Part shown: positions 17,335 to 23,802 of the stretch, one piece after another
How positions within the stretch are numbered: position 1 is the stretch's first letter
Layout: each line of letters opens with the position of its first letter
NCBI GenBank assembly: GCA_002503825.1
Contig: DASP01000011.1
Coordinates: forward strand, 47,756 to 107,291
Length of the DNA stretch: 59,536 nt
Reading direction: 5' to 3'
From: Methanoregulaceae archaeon UBA467
GTDB lineage: Archaea; Halobacteriota; Methanomicrobia; Methanomicrobiales; Methanospirillaceae
Position numbers and translations under genes: made by a program
Notes under the pieces: model-generated
The model's input: the letters and a program-made list of their open reading frames with translations, nothing else
What the model was told of the DNA's origin: nothing
Databases searched by the model: none

Positions 17335-18383
17335 GTCCTGACCCTCCCGATGACGGGTTCTCCTGCGCGTGGCATGGTTATATTTTCCACGTCAGGTTCC
17401 ATTACCCGGATTGCAGCCTCTTCACTGGAGATATACAGCTTATCGCCTCGTTCACCGGTTACAAGGGGGCGGAGCTTGATCCTGTCGGTAAAGCCAACCA
17501 TTGTATCATGGGTTGCTACAACAATGGCAAACGGCCCGTTCATGAGAGCAGGCCCGTATGCGAGGCGGATTGCCCTGTTGAGGAGTTCCTCCTTATCAGG
17601 CATCCTGTCAATCTCGTCCCAGAATGGCGGGGCCATTGCCCGGACTGCCAGTTCAGGGGTCAGGCCATGCCTTCGTACGAGGTGATCGAAGAGATAGGCG
17701 ACCACTTCGGTATCGGTAAACATCGTGCATTTGTAACCATAACTTTCAATATACCTCCTGTTTGTCCCGTACGAGGTGATTTCACCATTATGTACAACGC
17801 TCCAGTTGAGGAGGTTGAAGGGGTGAGCGCCGCCCCACCACCCCGGGGTATTGGTCGGGTAGCGGTTGTGTCCCAGCCACATGTATCCTTTATAGTCCTG
17901 GATCCGGTAGAAATCCGCTACTTCTTCCGGCCAGCCTGATGCCTTGAATACCCCGATATTTTTTCCTGATGAAAAAACAAGCGCACCCGGAATCGATGTA
18001 TTTATCCGCATGACCAGGTAGGCTACGATATCGTCGTCAGGAGTAATGCTCCGTGGCATGAGAGACGGGTCGGGCCTGAAGAAATATCTCCACGGGGTAT
18101 GCACTTTCCTGATGTTCTGCTGTTCATAGGTGGGGACTTCTTCTTGATGCTCAATCGTCCCCCATTTATTCAGTTCCCTGTCGACCACGGATTTTGTCTC
18201 ATGGATATTGTCAAAGAACACGTGCACTGCATACAGGTCTGCAAAATCAGGAAAGACCCCGTATGCAACATACCCTGCTCCTTCCCCGCTTCCCCGCTCG
18301 TCCATCAGGGAAAGAGCATTTTTAATCTTTGAGCCATCCATTCGCTGACGGCCGCGATCGATTACGCCAATGATACCACACAT
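17331..18383 (-). CDS. gltB: Glutamate synthase glutaminase (class II amidotransferase) subunit
   Basis: About 350 residues. The ATG at 18383 is chosen over a GTG at 18392 because class II amidotransferases need Cys at position 2 after Met removal, and this gives MCGIIGVIDRGRQ. Supporting motifs are GHNRYPTNTPGWWGGAHPF, the NGEITSYGTNRRYIESYG segment and TDTEVVAYLFDHL. It hydrolyses glutamine and delivers ammonia to the FMN subunit. First gene of the operon, divergent from glnA with 102 bases between the start codons, so both nitrogen-assimilation promoters share one intergenic region. Confidence 0.95.
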   Translation of the reverse strand: MCGIIGVIDRGRQRMDGSKIKNALSLMDERGSGEGAGYVAYGVFPDFADLYAVHVFFDNIHETKSVVDRELNKWGTIEHQEEVPTYEQQNIRKVHTPWRYFFRPDPSLMPRSITPDDDIVAYLVMRINTSIPGALVFSSGKNIGVFKASGWPEEVADFYRIQDYKGYMWLGHNRYPTNTPGWWGGAHPFNLLNWSVVHNGEITSYGTNRRYIESYGYKCTMFTDTEVVAYLFDHLVRRHGLTPELAVRAMAPPFWDEIDRMPDKEELLNRAIRLAYGPALMNGPFAIVVATHDTMVGFTDRIKLRPLVTGERGDKLYISSEEAAIRVMEPDVENITMPRAGEPVIGRVRT

Positions 18384-18452
18384 CTTTATCACAGATCAGA
18401 TCTATAAGAAGAATCAAATTGAATTTATTCTCATAGTGTTTGTTCAAGTAAG

Positions 18453-18460
18453 TATAAATA
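18453..18460 (+). promoter_or_regulatory. TATA box of glnA
   Basis: TATAAATA lies 26 bases before the glnA ATG, so transcription would start at or a few bases before the start codon. No Shine-Dalgarno sequence is present, so a leaderless or nearly leaderless mRNA is expected. I see no GGAA-N6-TTCC in this divergent region. Confidence 0.6.
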
Positions 18461-18485
18461 TGATTGGGTAGAAGCTATTTTCCAT

Positions 18486-19814
18486 ATGACCAACGATGTC
18501 GTATCGGAAATGCTGGAAAGAATTGATGCAGATCTTGTAAAATTTCTGCGCCTTCAGTTCACCGATATTCAGGGCCAACCGAAAAATGTTGCGATTCCGG
18601 TCCAACAGGCAGAAAAAGCCTTAGAAGAGGGGATTTGGTTTGACGGATCCTCGATCGAGGGTTTTGCCAGGATCGAAGAGTCCGACATGATCTTAAAGCC
18701 GGATCTGTCAACATACTCCATCCTTCCATGGAGATCGGCAGATGCCCGGGTAGCACGGTTCATCTGTGATATCTACACGTATGGAAACAAACCGTTCGAG
18801 GGCGACCCGAGGTATGTCCTCAAGAAGGCCATTGCAGAAGCTGCAAAGATGGGTTTCACCTTCAATACCGGTCCCGAACTTGAGTTCTTCCTCTTCAGGA
18901 TGATTGAAGGAAAGCCCTCAACAACATTCCAGGACTATGGCGGGTACTTTGACCTTGCACCGACGGACTCTGCAGAGGATGTCAGGCGTGACATTGTGTT
19001 TGCGCTGACACAGATGGGTTTTGAGATAGAGGCTTCACACCATGAAGTGGCTGAAAGCCAGCATGAAATTGATTTCAAATACAGCGATGCACTCGATACC
19101 GCTGACAAGGTTATCACGTTTAAGTTTGCAACGAAAACGCTTGCACTCCGGAAAGACCTTCATGCGACCTTTATGGCAAAGCCGATCGCTAAAATAAACG
19201 GATCCGGCATGCATACTCACGGGTCACTTACAAAGAATGGCAAGAATGCATTTTTTGATCCAAAGGGACCAAAGCAGCTCTCTGAAACTGCACTTTACTA
19301 TATCGGGGGCCTCCTGAAACACGCAAAGGCGATCACACGTGTTGCAAACCCGACGATAAACTCATACAAGCGGCTTGTTCCTGGATACGAAGCGCCAGTC
19401 TATATCTCGTGGAGTAACACAAACCGCTCAGCACTTGTCCGTGTTCCGGCTGCCCGCGGCAGCAGCACCCGTGCAGAATTCAGGAGTCCGGACCCGATGT
19501 GTAATCCATACCTGACATTTGCAGCACTCCTGACGGCCGGTCTTGACGGGATTAAAAACAAGGTAATGCCCCCGGAAAGTACCGATGTGAATATCTATCA
19601 CTTAAGCGAACAGGAGAGGAATAAGTTGGGTATCGAAATGCTCCCTGGCAGCCTTTTCGAGGCCCAGGCTGAGCTGAACAAGGATGCCGTCATCAGCAAG
19701 GCGATGGGGACTCACGTCATGGAAGGACTCAATTGTATCACAACGCTTGAAACCGACGCTTTCCGTCTGGCCGTTCACCCATGGGAGCTTGACCGCTACC
19801 TGGCGAACTACTAA
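18486..19814 (+). CDS. glnA: Glutamine synthetase, type I
   Basis: 442 residues, the normal length for archaeal GSI. It joins ammonia to glutamate with ATP. Motifs in order: FDGSSIEGFARIEESDM near residue 50, GPELEFFLF near 130, an AESQHEIDFKY segment near 190, KPIAKINGSGMHTH near 233 (catalytic loop) and NPTINSYKRLVPGYEAP near 295. The C-terminal Tyr adenylylation loop of the GSI-beta type is not evident, fitting GSI-alpha, which is usually controlled by PII and feedback. A T-run after the stop (19816-19823) is a likely terminator. With the divergent glutamate synthase it forms the GS-GOGAT route. Confidence 0.97.
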   Translation: MTNDVVSEMLERIDADLVKFLRLQFTDIQGQPKNVAIPVQQAEKALEEGIWFDGSSIEGFARIEESDMILKPDLSTYSILPWRSADARVARFICDIYTYGNKPFEGDPRYVLKKAIAEAAKMGFTFNTGPELEFFLFRMIEGKPSTTFQDYGGYFDLAPTDSAEDVRRDIVFALTQMGFEIEASHHEVAESQHEIDFKYSDALDTADKVITFKFATKTLALRKDLHATFMAKPIAKINGSGMHTHGSLTKNGKNAFFDPKGPKQLSETALYYIGGLLKHAKAITRVANPTINSYKRLVPGYEAPVYISWSNTNRSALVRVPAARGSSTRAEFRSPDPMCNPYLTFAALLTAGLDGIKNKVMPPESTDVNIYHLSEQERNKLGIEMLPGSLFEAQAELNKDAVISKAMGTHVMEGLNCITTLETDAFRLAVHPWELDRYLANY

Positions 19815-19890
19815 TTTTTTTTCTTCTCTGGAAAATAGATAAAAATATATAGTTCAGAAAACTACTTCCTTCCACTGAGGAAACGGGTAT

Positions 19891-20094
19891 ATGACAGCTG
19901 CCCCTGATGAAAACTGTGCCGGGCCTGAAAAAAATGAAAAGAACGGCCTGGAGCTTATCAGTGTAAGGATCAGAGAAGCGGCGCTCAGCTGGCTCCCCAT
20001 CTATTCCGGAGAAGACGATAAAAAAGATGTAAATCCGGTATTTCGTGGACTATCAGAAGAAGAGAAATCGAAAAAAGACGGGGACGGGTCGTAA
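19891..20094 (+). CDS. Small charged ORF directly upstream of glnK1
   Basis: 67 residues, very hydrophilic, with an acidic/basic C-terminus (GLSEEEKSKKDGDGS) and a central stretch VRIREAALSWLPIYSGEDDKK. It ends one base before the glnK1 start codon, and a TATA-like AAAAATATATAG lies about 40 bases upstream, so the two are likely one mRNA. No family recognised. It could be a small partner of PII or just a translated leader coupling glnK1 translation. Moderate to low confidence that it is a functional protein. Confidence 0.45.
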   Translation: MTAAPDENCAGPEKNEKNGLELISVRIREAALSWLPIYSGEDDKKDVNPVFRGLSEEEKSKKDGDGS

Positions 20095-20095
20095 A

Positions 20096-20425
20096 ATGAA
20101 GCTGATTCGCGCAATTATCAGGGAAGAGCGGGTACCCTTTGTTAAAAGAGCCCTTGAAGACGAGGGAATTTGTGGTATGACTGTGAAGGAAGTTCAGGGC
20201 AGGGGCGAACAAAAAGGTCTTGAACTTAAGTACCGCGGGGGTATCTTTGCAATTGAACTGCTCCCGAAGGTCAGTATCGATATTTTTGTCAGGTCTGACC
20301 AGGAAGAAGCAGTCATACAGGCAATCATGAAAGGTGCCAGGACAGGGAAAATTGGTGACGGGAGAATTTTCGTACTACCTGCAGGAGAGTCGGTACGTGT
20401 ACGGACAGGGGATGTGGAGGCCTGA
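20096..20425 (+). CDS. glnK1: PII nitrogen regulatory protein GlnK
   Basis: 109 residues from the ATG at 20096; a frame from 20045 would add a basic tail that PII proteins do not have. Family motifs: MKLIRAIIREERVPFVKRAL, a T-loop with GRGEQKGLELKYRGG, and the C-terminal TGKIGDGRIFVLP plus VRVRTG. The T-loop lacks the Tyr uridylylated in enteric PII, as in other archaea. It should sense 2-oxoglutarate and ATP/ADP and control glutamine synthetase or Amt. Separated from amt by a terminator and a long spacer, unlike glnK2. Confidence 0.93.
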   Translation: MKLIRAIIREERVPFVKRALEDEGICGMTVKEVQGRGEQKGLELKYRGGIFAIELLPKVSIDIFVRSDQEEAVIQAIMKGARTGKIGDGRIFVLPAGESVRVRTGDVEA

Positions 20426-20468
20426 TATGTAGCGGCATACCAGACCTCCCGACAAAAAATCTCTCCAA

Positions 20469-20488
20469 ATGCAAACATATGTTTGCAT
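20469..20488. repeat. 20-bp perfect palindrome downstream of glnK1
   Basis: ATGCAAACATATGTTTGCAT reads the same on both strands. It lies 43 bases after the glnK1 stop and 12 bases before the terminator hairpin. It may be a protein-binding site or the first of two 3'-end hairpins. Confidence 0.7.
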
Positions 20489-20500
20489 ATGCTCAAACCG

Positions 20501-20537
20501 GATCGCGGACCGATGATAAGGCCGCGATCTTTTTTTT
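20501..20537 (+). terminator. Hairpin plus T-run terminator after glnK1
   Basis: GATCGCGG at 20501-20508 pairs perfectly with CCGCGATC at 20522-20529, followed immediately by eight T residues (20530-20537). This looks like a classic intrinsic terminator, stronger than the plain T-runs elsewhere in the window, and should separate glnK1 from the downstream amt-glnK2 transcript. Confidence 0.75.
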
Positions 20538-20745
20538 CCCTGTGAAAGACGTGTGTGTCCGGATTCAGGCCGGACAACCAGATGTCTGTTCAATAAAAGC
20601 ATTAAGGTAACGATTCTTTTTGCATTATATGGCAGCGGTAAACATGTACCTGGCCATTCATACCGATACCACTTTACCTTCATGGTGAAGATTGCAGGAT
20701 TAATAGGGATATTCCCATGCCATAATAAAAATTATTAAATAACTA

Positions 20746-20759
20746 GGAATCACAATTCC
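20746..20759. promoter_or_regulatory. NrpR-type nitrogen operator
   Basis: GGAATCACAATTCC fits exactly the GGAA-N6-TTCC operator of the methanogen nitrogen repressor NrpR. It lies just downstream of a TATA-like ATTATTAAATAA (20731-20742), the usual position for blocking polymerase. A 16-bp perfect palindrome TCCATCATATGATGGA (20761-20776) follows at the predicted transcription start. It would make the rightward transcript (spacer, amt, glnK2) nitrogen-repressed. Confidence 0.65.
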
Positions 20760-21214
20760 TTCCATCATATGATGGAGGACATGAAGTTAATTACGGGTTC
20801 TGCCACTCCGGAACCTTGTAAAAGTGCTTTATTTCAGTCTTTATGCTGCGGCAGTACAATGAACACTGGGATATCCCCGGAATATACGTCCTGGTTTCAT
20901 GTGGAAACATGTCGTGTATCATCCGGAGACGGACTGTCCAACACAATGATAGACCCCCGGGTTAGAACTTCAGGACACACTTCTATGACGTCCTCTCTCC
21001 CCGGATGTGAAGATACGGTCTCAATTCCGGCATCCTGCGTTTTAATCGCACCTGGTGCCGGTTTATTGGATACTATGTCATATCCGGGAATTTCAGGACC
21101 TGGAATACAAAAATTTAAGTATTCTAATCCGGATGAACTCATATCTTTTCAGGAACGGCCTGGAGATTACACACCTGCCGATCGGTAACAAAAAAATTCG
21201 TGAGGTAACAAAAA
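20760..21214 (+). other. Unexplained ~450-base transcribed spacer before amt
   Basis: Starts at the putative NrpR-controlled promoter and ends at amt. It contains a plus-strand frame 20769-21188 (139 residues, Cys-rich start CKSALFQSLCC, no family recognised) and an overlapping minus-strand frame 20897-21142 whose composition looks equally protein-like. A long leader, a nitrogen-regulated small RNA or an unknown small protein are all possible. A second TATA-like AAATTTAAGTATT at about 21107-21119 could give amt its own start. Confidence 0.4.
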
Positions 21215-22411
21215 ATGGTATTAGATACGGGAACTACCGCATGGCTTCTGGCATCCACTGCACTGGTCATGCTGATGACACCGGGCGTTGGATTTTTCTA
21301 TGGCGGACTTGTACGCAGGAAAAATTTTATTTCGATGGTTGCGCTCTCATTCATCGCATTTGCACTGGTGAGTATCCAGTGGGTTATTGTTGGCTATTCG
21401 CTTGCATTTGGACAGGACATCGGGGGCTTTATAGGCAATCTTGAATTTGTTGGTCTTTCCGGGGTTGGGATGGATGCAGGAGATGCTGCGTATCCGCCAA
21501 TTCTCTTCATGGTGTTCCAGCTGGTATTTGCAGCAATCACAATGGCTATCGTGACATCAGGACTTGCAGAGAGAGTGAAACTATCCTCGTTTATTCTATT
21601 TGCACTCCTGTGGACGACGCTTGTCTACGATCCGCTTGCTCACTGGGCATGGGGTGGTGGATGGGCCGCTTCAATCGGCTCGCTCGATTTTGCCGGAGGA
21701 ACTGTCGTTCATATAAGTTCAGGATTTGCAGCACTGGCGGTCGCATTGATTATAGGAAAACGGTCAGGGTTTGGCCAGTATTCGATGGAGCCACATAATA
21801 TCCCGATGACACTGCTCGGGGCTGCACTCCTCTGGTTCGGGTGGTTCGGGTTTAATGCCGGAAGTGCACTTGCCGCAGACGGACTTGCTGCCAATGCATT
21901 TGTTGTGACAAATATATCTGCGTCTGCAGGAGCCCTCGCGTGGCTTGCAGCGAGCTGGGTGCGTGGTAAGCCGAGCTCTCTCGGGATGGTGAGCGGTGCG
22001 GTTGCAGGACTGGTCGGGATTACTCCGGCAGCCGGTTATGTCGGCCCCATGGCAGCCATCGCAATCGGAGCGGTTGCCGGATTGATCTGCTACGCAGCGA
22101 TGCTCTTCCGCCTCAAGAAAGGACTTGATGAAAGCCTTGATGCATGGGCTGTCCACGGCATGGGCGGTCTCTGGGGGGCACTTGCGACAGGTATTTTTGC
22201 CTCTGCTGCAATTAACGGTTATTCGGGGCTCCTCGAAGGAAATGTTGATCAGTTCATTGCAAATGCAATCGGTGCTATCTCAGCTATGGTCTATGCATTT
22301 GTAGTAACGCTGGTTCTGGCATTCATTATCGACAGGACCCTTGGTTTGCGTGTTTCAGAAGAAGAAGAGTATGTAGGACTTGATATCTCCCAGCATGGGG
22401 AGAGGGTATGA
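21215..22411 (+). CDS. amt: Ammonium transporter
   Basis: 398 residues with about 11 membrane helices, the normal length. A GAGGT ribosome binding site lies eight bases before the ATG. Family features: MLMTPGVGFFYGGLVRRKN in the first helix, the twin pore histidines in DPLAHWAWGGGW and VHGMGGLWGALATG, and FGWFGFNAGSALAADG. It conducts ammonium or ammonia inward when nitrogen is scarce. The cytoplasmic tail is short (RVSEEEEYVGLDISQHGERV). glnK2 follows 13 bases later, the standard amt-glnK pairing in which GlnK plugs the channel. Confidence 0.96.
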   Translation: MVLDTGTTAWLLASTALVMLMTPGVGFFYGGLVRRKNFISMVALSFIAFALVSIQWVIVGYSLAFGQDIGGFIGNLEFVGLSGVGMDAGDAAYPPILFMVFQLVFAAITMAIVTSGLAERVKLSSFILFALLWTTLVYDPLAHWAWGGGWAASIGSLDFAGGTVVHISSGFAALAVALIIGKRSGFGQYSMEPHNIPMTLLGAALLWFGWFGFNAGSALAADGLAANAFVVTNISASAGALAWLAASWVRGKPSSLGMVSGAVAGLVGITPAAGYVGPMAAIAIGAVAGLICYAAMLFRLKKGLDESLDAWAVHGMGGLWGALATGIFASAAINGYSGLLEGNVDQFIANAIGAISAMVYAFVVTLVLAFIIDRTLGLRVSEEEEYVGLDISQHGERV

Positions 22412-22424
22412 GCAGAGGATCGTC

Positions 22425-22754
22425 ATGAAACTGATTAAGGCAATTATACGACCGGAACGATTTGATTTCGTTAAAAAAGCCCTCGAGGACAAAGCGATAT
22501 ACGGTATGACCATCATGGAGGTGATGGGACGTGGCGACCAGAAGGGAATTGCTCTCCAGTACAGGGGAGGTTCGATGATGGTTGATCTCATCCCCAAGAT
22601 CCAGATAGAGATTGTGGTAAAGGAAAAGGATGCAGAGATGGTCATTCAAATCGTGAAAGAAGCCGCAAAGACAGGAAAAATCGGTGACGGCAGGATTTTC
22701 GTATTACCTGTCGAACGATCAATCAGGGTCCGGACCGGAGAAGAAGATCTCTGA
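22425..22754 (+). CDS. glnK2: PII nitrogen regulatory protein GlnK (amt-linked)
   Basis: 109 residues from the ATG at 22425, preceded by AGAGG; a frame from 22380 overlaps amt and is not needed. Motifs: MKLIKAIIRPERFDFVKKAL, GRGDQKGIALQYRGG in the T-loop, KIGDGRIFVLPVERSIRVRTG at the end. It differs from glnK1 mainly in the T-loop and the strand after it (SMMVDLIPK against IFAIELLPK). Its place behind amt indicates that it blocks Amt when ammonia is plentiful. Confidence 0.94.
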   Translation: MKLIKAIIRPERFDFVKKALEDKAIYGMTIMEVMGRGDQKGIALQYRGGSMMVDLIPKIQIEIVVKEKDAEMVIQIVKEAAKTGKIGDGRIFVLPVERSIRVRTGEEDL

Positions 22755-23138
22755 AACACAGGCCCGTATAATTTATAATTTTTTCGGATTTTATAGCAAT
22801 TTTCAATGTCTCATCTTTTTATTCTTTTAATTATTGGCTAAAACCAGAAAAAAAGGCAAAATAACGTTTTAATATTGTTCTTTTCCATGAACCGGATATA
22901 TTCGTTCCTCCCTGAAAATGTCATTATGAGCCATATCCCCTGTCATATTAATTGAAAGAGAATTTGTTTTCCCATTCAGAGCCTGTAAAAAAAATCATTG
23001 GCCGGCAATCGATAAATAATCTGTATTTTAATGAAGATCATACGCTACAAGGGAGGATACAGTTTATTATCCGGTACATTTTGTTAATTAATACCAATCA
23101 GGTGCGACACAGGACTTCCCCCGGTTCGTTCCAGGCAA
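22755..23138. other. AT-rich intergenic region after glnK2
   Basis: 384 bases. Contains T-runs (22777-22783 and around 22817-22829) that should terminate the amt-glnK2 transcript. The rest is AT-rich; the frame at 22952-23152 has no family resemblance and runs into the HEAT-repeat gene on the other strand. Nothing else seen. Confidence 0.5.
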
Positions 23139-23504
23139 TTATCCCGGGATGATCCTTTTTAATGATTCTTCCGCTGCCACTCTCACATAACAATTATCAT
23201 CATTGCAGGCATTTTTAAGCGGTTCAATTCCACGTTTGTCTCCCAGCTTTCCAAGACTTATTGCAGCTGCAAATCGCACATCATGGTCCGGGTCAGAAAG
23301 AAGCGGAACAATGTATTCGAACGACCGTGGATCACCTAAGTTACCAAGCGAATCAACAGCCGCAATCCTGAGCCATTTATTGGAATCCCAGAGATCAATA
23401 ATCAGGTATTCAACAGCAGCCCGGCCAGGCTTCTGTAGACCGGCCACTGAACGCCATCGCTCAATGCCATTTTCCCCGTCGAGATCTGTTTCCTCTGCAT
23501 TCAT
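23139..23504 (-). CDS. HEAT-repeat (PBS-lyase type) protein
   Basis: About 121 residues from the ATG at 23504, where GGAGGTGGGAGGA gives a strong ribosome binding site; longer frames to 23582 are less likely. It contains about three HEAT repeats of the PBS lyase type: WLRIAAVDSLGNLGDPRSFEYIVPLL, VRFAAAISLGKLGDKRGIEPL and YVRVAAEESLKRI. Such small all-helical proteins usually bind other proteins. No enzyme motif. Confidence 0.85.
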   Translation of the reverse strand: MNAEETDLDGENGIERWRSVAGLQKPGRAAVEYLIIDLWDSNKWLRIAAVDSLGNLGDPRSFEYIVPLLSDPDHDVRFAAAISLGKLGDKRGIEPLKNACNDDNCYVRVAAEESLKRIIPG

Positions 23505-23802
23505 TCCTCCCACCTCCCCCATAAAGGCGGACAGACACCAATATGCATCATGGCATATCAATCTATGCCAACCAGCAATCAACAGCAGAGTAAAAACGTG
23601 ATTTTACGGGTTTAAAGCAATATATATCTCTGAAAAGGCAAGGGTATTCCAGGTGCCACTTCTATTATTATATGATGGGCCATCTGCCATGTACTAAGAT
23701 TATATATAGTGTACCTCCTATGGTCTTTTAGAGCAGGACCTTCAAAGGTGAGAATGCCGGAACGGGCGTCTTACACCTATTCCATATGCAGGGAGCACCC
23801 AG

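Noticed and set aside
18384..18485. Search for an NrpR operator between glutamate synthase and glnA
   Set aside because: No GGAA-N6-TTCC or GGTA-N6-TACC could be found; only the glnA TATA box is supported.
20897..21142. Minus-strand frame ending PSPDDTRHVST, continuing in frame after TGA, possible selenoprotein or real gene
   Set aside because: No family match, several TGA codons follow, no SECIS-like element and this order is not known for selenocysteine; kept only as part of the unexplained spacer.
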